A stretch of 64,000 nucleotides of DNA from Isochrysis galbana (lineage: Eukaryota > Haptophyta > Isochrysidales > Isochrysidaceae). A program made the translations under genes and the position numbers. Below the pieces are notes generated by a model. The model did not search any database. It was not told the origin of the DNA and worked only from the letters and a program-made list of their open reading frames with translations. Below, one piece after another: positions 1 to 11,311 of this stretch (the first letter of the stretch is position 1; each line of letters opens with the position of its first letter). The stretch covers positions 11,214,612-11,278,611 of the forward strand of contig CM030931.1 of NCBI GenBank assembly GCA_018136815.1, read 5' to 3'.

Positions 1-132
1 TACTTGGCGGAGGCAGGCTAGATAGATCAGACAGGCCATCGGGTGTGGAATTCGTTCTCCACCCAAACGGATGAAGGTGAGTTTGGCGAGCTCCATGACG
101 ATGCACAACGACGCGTTGAGTGGCTCGCATAA

Positions 133-2765
133 TCAGCTCACTTTCCACAACTTCGGAGGAAGTAGGTCAGCCGTAGATACTTGCAGACAAAGAACGCCCA
201 GCTTGCGCGCAGTCTCGAAGAACGAGTTGATCGGGAGCGCGGACAGTGCGAAAGTAACCTGCAGAAAAAGCGAGACGGATCGTTACCAGTGTCCAGTATC
301 TGACACACATACCGGCTTGCGCATCTACCGGATAAGAGCACAAGCGGGGCTCACCATGTAGCCTTCGTGTGCTTGCGGCAGCCTCCTCCCGACGATCTCA
401 TTCGCAACAATTGACATGCCAGACCCCGCACGTAGCGAGGAGAGGGCAGCCCGGGCTGTCGCACTAGCGTCGCCGAGCAGTGCATCTTCTACAAGTTCAC
501 TGCCGCCCAGTGAGTCGACTCGGGAATCGTTCAGTGACAGGAGGACATCGGCAACAAAATAGCCGAACGGCGAATCGCCGGTGGGAGATAACCGTTCGAG
601 TGCGGTGATTGAGGTATCGAAGTATGTTGCATGGGGGCTCATGGGAGCGGCTGCAGGTGTGAATGGCGAATCCGAGGAAGAGGCGGGTTCGCCTGAGGAG
701 ATCGGGTCGGGAAGTACGATTGCAGGAGGGAGGCCGGCTAGGGCGGTCGTGACATTGACAAGTACCTGGGTGCGAGAAGAGCAGGGGCAGCTAGGAGCGT
801 GCAGTACAGGGGAAGCTAGAGAAGTGAAGAGCGGGGAAGCACGGGACTGGGCAGTTTGGCCTCCGTTCCACAAGGACGCTGCCATCTCCACGTTAGACTG
901 CACGTCCTCCGAGGAGCCGACAAGATCTAGCTTCTACAGCGAGCCAGATGCGGAAGTAGCAGCCCGTGGATACGCGCGATGTGCTAGGGCAATTTCGCAC
1001 CTCGTCGAGGATGTCTGCAACTATCGGCCCCAAAATCGCAGCAAAGACTCCGCTGAGCCCCCCACGAGAGTCCATGGCGCTCGTCATACCGAAGGCGACC
1101 TGCGGTATTTGCGGAGGCCATCGGCCTGAGCATACTGCCATTTGGCATTCGGTTTAGACAGCAGTTGGGTATGAAGACGCGCCCTCCCTTGTTGCCGCGA
1201 GGCAAAGCAAGACTCCGTGCAAGTAGATGGTGCACAAATTGTTCGACGGGGAACCTCTTACCTCGAGCTCGATCATGCCTATCTCTGGCTCAACAATGAT
1301 GTGACTAGCTCTCATCGAAAGGGCGCCGTCGGGTAGATTACCGTCTACAGCACCCACAATTCGGTCGCTTACGTCGACTGGGCCCCCGGCGAGGCCATCC
1401 TCATCGCCATTGGCATCAGCTTCTACCTCAGCACCGTAGGAGGTCTCATCTGATGGTTCATCACAACAGCGCGACATTGAAGCAGTCGACGCACGATGTA
1501 TGCCCAGGGAAAGCTGCAGCTTGGCGTTGGTCCCATTCAAGATCTGGCCATTGGAATGATGGATGCTTTCGTCATGGAGTGCGTCAGCGATCAGGTATGC
1601 AATCAATCTATGCGCATGGACGCCCACGCAGCACCATGGTGGTTGTGTGCCCAGATCGCATTTGGAAGAACTTCTCACCTCACCCGATACAGGCCCGCAA
1701 GACCAAATCTTGGCCCAGCCGTATCCAGTTGCCCAGCAATACTGAGCAGAGAAATGAGCTGCCAGACCGAAGATCTCAATGGCGAGACCTGCCTCCTAAA
1801 TGAAGAATTATTGGCAAAGGTGGTCAAATGGTGTATCGAGGATTCTGCTCATCCATCGGAAATTTCATGAGCGATGCAGTGGGCCAACAATGGCGCACCT
1901 GATCATCTGAGGCATCCACCGGCTTAAGCCTGAAGTCGGCCACCGAGCAATCGTGCAGGTTCAAGTCCGTCAGGTGGATTTCTAGGCCGGTGAGGTACTG
2001 TTTGATGGGAGGGATAGGCGCTATGCAAAGAATATCAGCAATGATCTGAGAGTGGAAATTGCCAGGAGGATATCTCAGCTACTGGAGACGGGCATGTTCC
2101 TCGGTCAGCAACACACAATCGCATGGCTCGTCTGGGATGACACTAGAAGGTTGCGAAGGTCATTCGGAAATGGAGCGATCCTCCGCTCGTAATGCGAGGT
2201 ATTCTCACAGGACAACCGTTCGCCCAGTGAGCCACGGCGGAGCTGCTTCCTAAGCCTGCTAGAGTCGACGGACATGCAAATGATCCCTGCCTCATTTGGA
2301 GTACATTGAGGATATCATCGCTAGCTCCGAACGACGAAGCCTTGACACCGAAATCCCACGTTCTCGCGCCGAGGGCCTCTGCCTTGTGCCCTTCCTATAT
2401 GTACGCTCCCTCTCAGCCCCTTTGCCTCTCACCCCCCTTTCCGACTCCCAGCCCCCCCCCCCCCCATCCCTCTCGCGCTCACTCTCCGTTGCTCTCATCA
2501 CAGAAGCCTTCTTTTTCAACTCTCCCTCCTTCCCTTCCCCCCCCCCCCCTCTTCCCTCTCTCCCCCTCCCTCTCTCCGCCCCCCCCCCCCCTCTCCCAAC
2601 CCCTTTCCCCTGTCTCTCTCCAGGTGCGCTCACCGGTTGGAGAGTGCGTGTGAGCATGTGGATCGCATCGTCGTGCACCCACGCGCGCAGCCCTGCACCG
2701 CCGTGCGCCGCCGCTACCAGCGAGAGCAGCGACAGAACAGCGGAGGCTCTCCACCACCCGCGCAT
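133..2765 (-). CDS. Secreted BPI/LBP-like lipid-binding protein
   Basis: Hand-built seven-exon model, all junctions in phase 0: 2765-2634, 2045-1899, 1741-1679, 1543-1262, 1099-1001, 897-355, 258-133 (463 aa). The first exon encodes a clear signal peptide (MRGWWRAS, then a leucine/alanine core), followed by a helix like the BPI N-terminus. Exon 2 has the family-like IPPI...LTGLEIHLTDLNLHDC strand pattern. Exon 5 (AILGPIVADILDE) matches the amphipathic helix that precedes the conserved cysteine of BPI proteins. BPI/LBP/TULIP proteins are elongated barrels that bind lipids, often bacterial lipopolysaccharide. The length (463 aa) is close to the usual 450-490. The last donor-like GT at 141-140 leaves open a further exon outside the window. 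Gene confidence is good; the family call rests on pattern, not on a search. Confidence 0.6.
2400..2633. repeat. Pyrimidine-rich tract in first intron of the BPI-like gene
   Basis: Long C- and CT-rich runs (for example around 2452-2465, 2540-2550 and 2577-2592) fill most of the first intron. They create long open frames on both strands, which I do not regard as genes. Confidence 0.7.
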
Positions 2766-3309
2766 CCTTGCCGACCGACGGAAGACGGAAGAGAGATGGA
2801 GCGAGCGCGGAGATTCATTACAGTATTTGGGTCGAATATTCACGTGAAGGGCGGTGGGCAAGGGAGGGAGACTGGAGAGAGGGAAGAAACAGAAAGGAGG
2901 AGAGAGGGAGCGGGCGGGACGACGGTCGGGGGGCAGCGGCGGAGAGAGAGAAAGGGGGGCCAGAGTTTTCTTGTTGCCCTACTCCCTCCGTTCCAATACT
3001 GAGGTGTCACGCAGGCTAGGAGTAAGTAGACCCGGGGCGGGGTTTTGTTGTTCGTTTTGAATATGTAGTAGTATGAAACACGTGCAGTGGGGCTGTCACA
3101 CCAGGCCCTGTTTTGGTGAGGGGGGGGGGGGGTGGGGGCGGTTCCGCGCGGGGGGGAACAGGGTACCTGTCGGGGCGAAGAAATGAGGGCGCCGTGAGGG
3201 GGAGGGGTGGAAGAGGGGGGGGAAGCGCAGAACACAGAAAAGTAGGGAATAGGGAAACGGAAACAGCGTGGAGAGTGGAGAAAGAAGAGAACGCCTTTCA
3301 ATCGCAGTC

Positions 3310-3815
3310 GCAACTAAGTTTATACTTGGTTCGCCCATGGGGGGGCACGAGCCCCCCTCTCTCTCCACTCCTCCCCTGCCGTGGGGGAGGAACCACCCAT
3401 CCTCCTGGCATGCCTGATGGCTTGCCAGGAGGCCACTGCCCTGCTGACCCACTCTCCCACTGACAGGCACGCCTGGATCGCTCGTCCTGGCCCCTCGTGG
3501 CCAGCCCATCGCTCCAACCCCCCCTCTCCCCCTGTTCGACAGGCAGACAGGTGCAAACTGGGGGCCCCAGAGGCTCAGGAACGCCAGCGAGGGAGAGGCA
3601 GGGGAGGCCAGGGCCCAGCCCCAGCCTCCTCTGCCCCCTGAGCTGGCCTCCAGGAGCCTCCAGGGGTCGCCAGCAAGCAGCTGCAGGCCTGGCGCAGGCA
3701 CGCCATCGCGCGTGCCGCAGGAGAGAGGAGAGGGAGCGCGGAGAAGGGGGTGGGCGGAGCTCTCGCTCCGCCCAGAAAAATATGTAAGTCCCGCACCTGT
3801 TTATAGGAGAAGTCG
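3310..3815 (+). repeat. Dispersed GC-rich repeat, copy 1
   Basis: Shares blocks with 63715-63890 (GTTCGCCCAT, then TCCACTCCTCCCCTGC and CTCCTGGCATGCCTGATGG) and with 25070-25200 (GAGAGGCAGGGGAGGCCAGG, CCCTGAGCTGGCC). Its right end carries an inverted repeat, AAGTCCCG ... CGGGACTT (about 3783-3821), preceded by GGGCGGAGCTCTCGCTC. The same block recurs inverted near 40925-40995. No coding potential is evident. I infer a non-autonomous interspersed repeat, possibly tied to the adjoining LINE tail. Confidence 0.6.
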
Positions 3816-3879
3816 GGACTTAGGACGCCGCCAGCCCGGTAGGCATAGGAGGAGAAGGGGAGAACGGATCACCGGGGGG

Positions 3880-4065
3880 GGGCGCGGGCCACCGACCATA
3901 TCTAAGCCCTTTTCCCCTATCCCCCTAGTAGTGCACGGGGGGAGTCGCCTGATGGCGGGGGGGAAAGGGCCGGCGGATTGGGGGTGTAGAAAGTTTTGCT
4001 GCGTGAGTAGAAAGTAGAGGGTCCACGGCCGCGTGTGCGGTGAGACTATTAAGAAGTTAAAAATT
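3880..4065 (+). mobile_element. LINE 3' UTR remnant
   Basis: Contains the motif CTAGTAGTGCACGGGGG and then ACTATTAAGAAGTTAAAAA. The same two motifs, in the same order, end the LINE tails at 10355-10480 (+) and 54112-54250 (-). No ORF remains in this copy. Confidence 0.5.
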
Positions 4066-5204
4066 TCCTTCGCAGTCGCAGTGCACGAGGTCTTTTCACC
4101 CTTCTTTCCTGTTGACCTTGTGATAAATGAATAAATGGAGAACATATATAATAATATATGTTGTTGGTTGCTGGCACCTTGTGTGGTCTTCCTGGTTTCA
4201 GTTCCAGCGTAATACTATTAGTAATACTAATACTCTCTCGAGCGATGGGGTGGGGCGATGGTTGGCCGTCTGTCCTCGGCCCTGCGGCAGGCCCGCCTGT
4301 GTGTCAGAGCAAGGCTCATCTCACTCTTGGAGATTGCCTGCGAGGGCGCGCCGGCAGCTAGCGCGGAATGCGGTTCTTGCGGGGAGCTCATGGAGCTTTC
4401 CTCGGGGGTGACTACGGGCATGGTGATCGACGCACGACGCACGACGCACGGAGGGCGCGGAAGTGTGGAAGGAGGCTTGTGGGAGGTGGTGGCAGGCGAC
4501 TGGGGGTGGCTCAGGCGCGTGCTTGGCTTGTATTGACTCGTTGACTCGGGGTATAGACTCGGGAACTCGGGGGGACTCGCTTGCGAACACGGTGGGACTC
4601 GACGAAGTTGCTACAAAATCACTCACAAAAAACCCAAAACCCAAAGTCCTTGGGCTCAGAAGACTAACGTAAACACTCCGGAATCATACGATAAACAAAC
4701 CCTCCCCGTGCGGCGAAGGCTGAGGTCGCGATCGCTCGTCATGCGCAAAGAAGTACGGAAAGAGAGCGCAAAACTACGCAAACGAAGGGTTCGAACTATC
4801 GTTAAAGTGAAACTCGTCCGCTGAAGCCAACGCGGAGGGTCGAGGAGAGGTCCAAACTCGCGCGGGGGGAAGAAAGAAGGCGATGTGCAGAGAGACCTTC
4901 TAGCACAAGCGACGAGCAAGGGGCGACGAAACAAGACGCGAGACGCGAGGCGCGTGCCACCATTCGTTCGTTCCTTTCTTTTACCGAAAACGCGGCGAAA
5001 CTAACGTTAAACGTTGGTGCCCCCTCCGCGAGAATCGCGAAGAAGAACGGACGAGATGGAGGCAATCATCGAAGGAATCGTGAGAGGAATCGAAGCGAAG
5101 GGGGGGGAACAGTGCGCGCGCGGGGGGGGGAACGAACGACGGCCGGAGGAAACGAACCGCGCGCGGAGGAGAAGAACCTCGCGCGCGGGGGGGGGTAATA
5201 TAAC
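4066..5204. other. Intergenic stretch without a recognised gene
   Basis: No frame has credible protein-like composition, and no RNA gene is visible. It holds short G-rich tracts (for example 5100-5130) and a repeated GACGCACGACGCACGACGCACG stretch near 4430-4450. Nothing supports a gene call. Confidence 0.5.
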
Positions 5205-5700
5205 GGCCGGAGAATCAATACTGATAAGAACAATAGAGCGCTTTACTACGCTAAGCAAAGCTCTACTCTTCGCACACGAGACCGACTCGGCAAGAACCGC
5301 CCAAGCAGGCTTGGGTAGGCAACCCAATAAAAGGATAGACATAAGCGACCTGAGGCCCGTTTTCAGTATGAACGACAACGGTGGGCTCAAACCGAGCGAA
5401 GAGCTAGTGAAGCTAGCCATAAAGCTAAAGATACCACACGCTGTCGAGGAACCCAAGGAGCAATGAAACACAGAAGAATAAGCCCAAAAAGGAATTGGCC
5501 ATAAAAAACACCAGAGACGTAGCGCACCCGGCGCCACCGGCGAATTAGACGCGAGCATGAGCAGACGCACACGCAAAGAGAGAGCACACAACAGGCCTGC
5601 CCGGCCCCCGCACTCCGAACCAGGCCTTAGGTAGCGCACCAAGCCCAAGGCTGCGCGTGCGGCGAGAATATTACTGTTAATATAGATTATTTGCTCTGCC
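5205..5700 (+). mobile_element. LINE 3' end: last part of the ORF plus 3' UTR
   Basis: The frame ending at 5466 encodes a tail (ERFTTLSKALLF ... PSEELVKLAIKLKI) that aligns by eye with the C-termini of the LINE copies at 17.5 kb and 40.2 kb. Downstream, CCGAACCAGGCCTTAGGTAGCGCAC (5617-5641) resembles the 3' UTR motif TAGnGCAC shared by the other copies. The copy is 5' truncated and the zinc-finger part is absent. Confidence 0.6.
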
Positions 5701-6168
5701 ACTTCTTATTGGTAGATACGCGCCAGCGTCAACGACGTGTTTGCGTGTTTGACGGCGCAACATCATAAAACCACAAAGGCCCCCACTAAACTCTTTTTCT
5801 TGCCCAAATGATTGCAAGCACCCGGCGACGCAGTACGTTGTAATACCATCTTGACACCACTGTCCCTCGTTTGATTCTCTGGCGTTCGTCGTGGCTGTTG
5901 ACCTCGTCGCTAGACTTCTACCTCGTTAATCACATTCGATGATCAACTGCTTGCGCGATGATCTTTATGCCCATCAGCACCAAATTTCATCGACGATCAA
6001 CTGCTTGCGCGCACGCCCGATGTCCGATATTCGAAACGATCAGAGCAAACCGTGTTGGTTAGACGGCAGAGATAACGAATTGGTCGTCTCAGGGTATGTC
6101 GTTTATGCTTAGGAACAAGTGAAGGGGAGAACATTCGTTCTATCGACTGATCTAGAAATTTCCAAGAG
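5701..6168. other. Intergenic spacer with a short direct repeat
   Basis: No gene is seen. GATCAACTGCTTGCGCG occurs twice (about 5941 and 5993), roughly 52 bases apart. This region holds the 3' flank of the glycosyltransferase gene. Confidence 0.5.
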
Positions 6169-8052
6169 CTAGAGCTCGTCTCGAGGCGTGTTCGTATGTC
6201 TTGCGCTTGGTGCGGTGCGCGCATCATCATCGCCACGTCTCCGTTTGTCGAGAATGTCAAGACCAACGACCCCATCGTTGCTTCTTAGCAGTAGCCTGCT
6301 CACTCGTTCCAAAGCCTTGAACGCCAACGCGTCCTGAGAGAAGTGTTGAAGCATGGCTTGCCGAGCGGCCTCGCCCCGGCGCCGCCCTTCCTCCCTCTTC
6401 GAAAACACTGAACGCATGAGGTTTCGAAGGTGATCTACATCCGGTTCGGCCTGTTTACAGGAGGGGCATCCGGCTTGGGTAAGAGCGCGAGACGGTCGTC
6501 GTGTTGGTTCCTAGACCAAGGTGGCACGGCTCGGATGCCCTGCGGCCTGGTGAGGACGGTGCGCGGAGAGCGAACCGGTGCTAATTCGCTGGCGCGGGAG
6601 GACACTTACCCAAAGGTGGCCCGATAGTCGCATCTCGTCTGGCAGCTCGACGAGTGTGTACCCCAAAGGATAGCCATTCTCCTCTGTCAAGAATGCCGTC
6701 GGGCCAGACCAATTGGTGGCGATGACAGGAAGGCCCATAGCCATGGCCTCACAGTGAGGTCGTCCCCAGCTGAAAGCACGTGGGGGTGAGTGGTTTGATG
6801 TAAGGGCGATGACTCGCTTCCCACTCTTGAGATGCGATCATACCAGCGGGGGCCCATCTTGGAAGATAGAGTGCCTTCATTAACGCGTGGCATGGCCACC
6901 CATCCCCACCGAGCAGCTTCCAAATCCTCCCTTGAGGCAAGTCGCCGGCAAATCAAGCTCACCCTTCGCCGCGAGAAGGCAGCACGAAAGCGTCGGCAGC
7001 TGCGTAGAGCCTCGGGAGCGTGGAGAGAGGCACGTCGTCGTCCAATATGCGCATGGCCGGGCGAGCATGTAGTGGCGGCAAAGCTCGTTGCATCGCAAAC
7101 TCGTCGATGAGAGAGGCAAAGTCGCTGCTAGAGTGGAATGGCCGAGTCTGTGCAAGGTAATGTCGAGAGCAAATGAGGACTGGGGATGGGTCCATGTGGC
7201 ATCGGCCGGGAAAGAGATTCGTGGGGGCAAGTTCCCACCGTGGAGCCCCGTGACAGTGCGCACCTTGATGACTAGTTCCACGTCATCCTCCGGCGTGAAC
7301 TCTGAGAAGAAGGCTGTCAAGAGCACGTCCCACCCCTTGCGCATCTCCCACTTGAAGACAGACAAGAATCGGAAGGGCTGCTCTTTGCCAGCCTTGGAGC
7401 CTACACGTGACGAGCGATAAGCAGCTGTCGCGGACATTGACGCTTGTAGAGGAGCTGTAACGGAAGCATGAGCACGGAGACGCGGCGAGTTTGCCCCTAC
7501 GCGTCACTCCATCCGCATCACCTCTCTGACTGGTGAAAGGGGGTAAAATCATTGGTTTGTGCCTAGCTGGATCGAAGAAGGACGCGTCGACGGGCTCGCC
7601 CAAGACAAAGAGCTTACTCTCGGCGACTCCCGCAGCGGCAAAAGCTTTCGCATGGAAATCAGTGGGAACCCAAACCTGTGCGAAGGTGCGGATGAAAACA
7701 GTGAGGTTCCGCGTCGCCGTCTAAGATAATATGCATCCCACGCCCGACGGGACGTGCGCGCGTCGGTGCATCCGTGATACGAAAGGCGTCTACGGACACT
7801 GCAAGACGTGACCGACTGAGTCAGAGCGAAGAGTCCTTGTGCATGCGGTTGGCGCGAACCTCATCCATCAGGTTGCATCGGCTGACCCAGTCCGCGGGAA
7901 CGCTAGATGTTTCGAACATGGTCCGACCAACCTGCCGTTTGTAACAACCACAGCAGTTGAGCGTAGTGGTGAGCAAGCTGCTAACGACCGCGGTGTTCAT
8001 CACAACTTGACCTCCATGCTAGTGCCCATAGGCTCGATGGCGCTTCTCCCCC

Positions 8053-8093
<41 letters not shown>

Positions 8094-8530
8094 ATCATGG
8101 GGGAAGCCAAATGAACGAAGCCTGCCAAGGGCATTCACGGTCTGATGTCCCCTCCTCCCCTGCCCCCCACCCCCCCCCAAATCCTCACCTTGACTCTTGC
8201 TTGCGGTGGTGGGCAGGGCGCGAGCTCGTCCCAGCCCGGAAACTTGGAGGGCATCCAAGCGTCCGGTGTCGAGTGGCAGACAACCGCTCCGGCCGCCGCT
8301 GTGGCAGAGCTTCCTTCCTCGAAGAGTGTGTGAAGCCGACGGCGCACTGAGCGCGGCAGCCCAGCCACAAACGCCTCATCGGGCTGCTCTGCAAACTGGC
8401 GCACGCCAACCGAGAGGTCGCGTCGGCCAGCAGACGCATTGTGCAACCCAAGCACTAGACCCAGAGCCTCAGACGAGTAGCCGCCCCCGCTGAGCAGGGG
8501 GGCCATCCACAGCAGCCGCGTCGGCTCCAT
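6169..8530 (-). CDS. Glycosyltransferase family 4 (GT-B fold), C-terminal RDEL
   Basis: Seven exons: 8530-8189, 7931-7860, 7675-7522, 7400-7264, 7147-6963, 6769-6610, 6450-6169, giving an unbroken 443-aa protein. The N-terminal domain has a glycine-rich nucleotide-sugar loop (LLSGGGYSSEA) and VGRTMFETSSVPADW plus CNLMDEVWVPTDFH. This is typical of GT4-like enzymes that transfer sugars to lipids or proteins. The C-terminal domain has FRFLSVFKWEMRKGWDVLL, a DDDVPLSTLPRLYAAADAFVLPS stretch and the E-x7-E donor-binding motif (EGWGRPHCE, about residues 296-304). Exon 5 ends one base short of a codon boundary and is joined across the intron to the W of that motif, which confirms the model. The last four residues are RDEL, a variant of the ER-retention tetrapeptide. 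Sugar donor and acceptor cannot be read from the sequence. Confidence 0.9.
8054..8092. repeat. Poly-C tract in glycosyltransferase intron 1
   Basis: Uninterrupted run of 39 C on the + strand, inside the first intron (8188-7932). Confidence 0.95.
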
Positions 8531-8645
8531 CCGCAGCGCCGTTCACACGCTCTTCACGGACGCTACAAAACGTGCGACAAAGATAGCCAACGCCCCAGGA
8601 GCTATCGGGGGGCCCCGAGAGCTATCGGGGGGAAATTTTCTCCCG

Positions 8646-10480
8646 ATCACCTCCACTTCAAACATATCACACACAAAAGAATTGGTACTAGAAATAGATT
8701 CACAGACACTCAGACAGACATGTGTAGGCTATGTCGTCGACACCGCGAAAACTCGTGCCATCTAGCGTGGTGTCCCGCGACGAAAACCATCTTCGAGACC
8801 ATAGACGCCCTCAACAACTACACTCCCCCCCCGGAAGGACACGCACACAGAAAATAAAGGATAGATTATTTGCATATCTTGGTACGAACACTCCCGAAAG
8901 CCTAAAAGCACTATACGTGATAGCGTGGAAATACATACTAAGAGACTTCTACAGAGTCGAATTTGAGACACACGAATGCCACTTAAGACTGTGAATAGGT
9001 TTGATTTAGAGCTATGATGTTAGAACCTAATAGTCCACTTCAGCTAACATCATAGATAGTAATAGTGCCGGCAGCTAACATCATCGATAGCAATAGCGTC
9101 CTCCCTCAACCTATTATTCTTATTATCAGTATTATGTAGATAATAGGGGGTGTCAAAAAACTTTTTTCAAAAAAGTCGCAGCACCCGATACCGATACCAT
9201 ATACAATACAACTCACTTTGTAGGTGTCTTCTGATGTGTGTATGTGTCTAGCTAGATGTCGGTTCGGTCGGTCGGTCGTTCAGCGTCGTTGAGCGTCGTT
9301 CAGCCGCGTTCCACGTTTCACGTTTCACCCTCTACTTTTCTTTTTCTTTAATTCCTTCTTCCTTCTTCTTTTATTCTCTTGTTCCTCCTCCTCCCTTTCA
9401 AAGCCCTTTCCCTTTCCTCTCTTCCCGCCTACCCATTGTCCGTTCAATATTTATGAAAGAGACCTCTCTTCTCCATCTCCATCTCCACCGACGTTTTTCC
9501 CGTCCCCCCCCCCCCTCTTGGCTCGACAACTCACAACTCGACAGCCGACGGCAGCACAGAGTACAGAGTACAGCCCGATGACCCGATGCCGAGCAAGAAG
9601 CGTGGTGCCGAGGATCTCCTCCATGAGGTGGACCTTATCGTGGCCAAGCGGCTAGGGCTAGTTTGTCCAAGGGGCAAGCAGGGGAGTCGCAATACTTATT
9701 GGTCCGATGGCAAGCAGGATTCGCCGCCGCAATCATCCATTATCCATATATGATATTAATATATTTGAGGCCCGCAACTAATATCATAGATAGTAATAGT
9801 GCTCAAGAGCTATTACTATCTATGATGATAATCCTAATAGCCTCAACATTGCCTATTATCTAGATATTAGGCTAATATATTCACAGTCTTAATGCCACTA
9901 CATACCTATCCTAGAGTCTACACTAGTGAGATTCACCACATTAGTCAGGGGCCTCACCCCGCCAAAAGCGCACTGCTCTGTACGCACGCACAAAGCCGCT
10001 CAAGGGAGAAAGCCCAAACTCAAGAAACCGCTAGAACTCAGCGCCCCCGTATTCATTGAAAACGAGAAAGGTAGACTACAACTGAGCGAAAACACCCGCC
10101 TCGTAGCAAAAGCACTTGGCCTCGCTGAAAGACTCGCATAACAAGAAGCGTCGGCCCGAGGGAACTTACCATCTGAGAACGCGATCGATCACTATAGGTC
10201 ATCTAAAAGGAACGCCGCGCACACAAAGCCAAGGGACCATGGAACAACTCTAAAAACAAACAGGTCACTCAGTGGCACAGGAGGGAGCGGAGAACACGCC
10301 GCTGAGGACAAGTGCACACCACCGCTCCGCTCGGACCCCCCACATATCCCGAGCCCCTAAGTAGAGCACGAGGGGAGTTGCCGCAAGGCGGGGAATGAGG
10401 GTGAGGAAGGGAAGGGGGCGTGGCTACGAATATGCGAGTCAGTGCCACGGGGGAGGTGAGAATATTAAAAGGTTTTTTTT
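8646..10480 (+). mobile_element. LINE 3' end split by a DNA-transposon insertion
   Basis: The left part (8646-8983) encodes HFKHITHKRIGTRNRF, a zinc-finger-like CRLC-x7-SCHLAWC motif (zf-RVT type, normal at LINE ORF ends) and YVIAWKYILRDFYRVEFETH. The right part (9891-10141) continues with TTLVRGLTPPKAHC and ends ALGLAERLA at 10141. The copy at 54436-55095 has the same order uninterrupted. The 3' UTR carries CCTAAGTAGAGCACGAGGGG (10357-10376) and ends TATTAAAAGGTTTTTTTT near 10480. The frame is also disturbed in the left part. Non-functional, 5' truncated. Confidence 0.8.
8984..9890. mobile_element. DNA transposon (MITE-like) with 9-bp target duplication, nested in a LINE
   Basis: AATGCCACT flanks the element on both sides (8975-8983 and 9891-9899). 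The left end TAAGACTGTGAATAG and right end ATATTCACAGTCTT are inverted copies with one base offset. Subterminal blocks GCTAACATCATAGATAGTAATAG (left, about 9042-9064) and its relatives near 9777-9822 add further inverted symmetry. An 8-9 bp duplication fits hAT or Mutator-like families. A short frame at 9586 (MPSKKRGAEDLLHEVD) may be a transposase or host-gene remnant. No intact transposase. Confidence 0.75.
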
Positions 10481-11048
10481 AGCCACCCCCCAAAAAGCCG
10501 ACCCCCCTCCCCCGAACAAAAAACGACACCCTAAAATAGACTAAAAACCGACCGCCTCCCGAATTTTATTTAAATCGCGGACTTGTAGTTGGGGGTAGAA
10601 GTTACGAACAGCTAACAGTCTGGGGCTCTTGATAACGAAATGCCGCTTTATAAAAAATCTCTCCAGAGAGGATGGACCTAAAATTCTCGCTCTCTCCCCA
10701 GCTGGCAAAGAAAGAAAGAAGGGAAACAACTATTCTATGGTGGACGGACAAATCCACAAAATAAAGATGGAGCTCTTTCAAGAGAAAACAGGCCCTTTCA
10801 TCGGAGGGAGGGAGGAGGAGGGAGAGGAGGGAGGATGGGAAAGGGGAGGAAAGAAGAGGAGAGGGTGGAAGGTTAGCATATAGAGGGAATCGAAAGAGAG
10901 AGATAATACAATAGGAGTACAGGAGACGGAGCCGAGGGAGACGGAGCCGAGGATGAAGGAGAGGGGAGAGAGATAGTTATATGTGAGAGAGGCAAAAAGA
11001 GAGGCTAGGAGTGAGAGATAGAGAGGGGGAAGATAGGAGAGGAGAGAG
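10481..11048. other. Intergenic region upstream of the 641-aa gene
   Basis: No gene is recognised. It passes from A-rich sequence into purine-rich GGA repeats (10800-11048) that lead into the (GA)n tract. Confidence 0.5.
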
Positions 11049-11235
<187 letters not shown>

Positions 11236-11311
11236 GGGGTAGGGGGGGTAGAGAGAAGGCAAGAGAGAAACAGAAGAAGAAGAGGAAGAAGAAGAGAGGG
11301 TTCGGATCGTC

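Noticed and set aside
3783-3821. Self-cleaving ribozyme at the inverted AAGTCCCG repeat
   Set aside because: I looked for a hammerhead core (CTGATGA and GAAA placed correctly) and did not find one; only a simple stem is visible.
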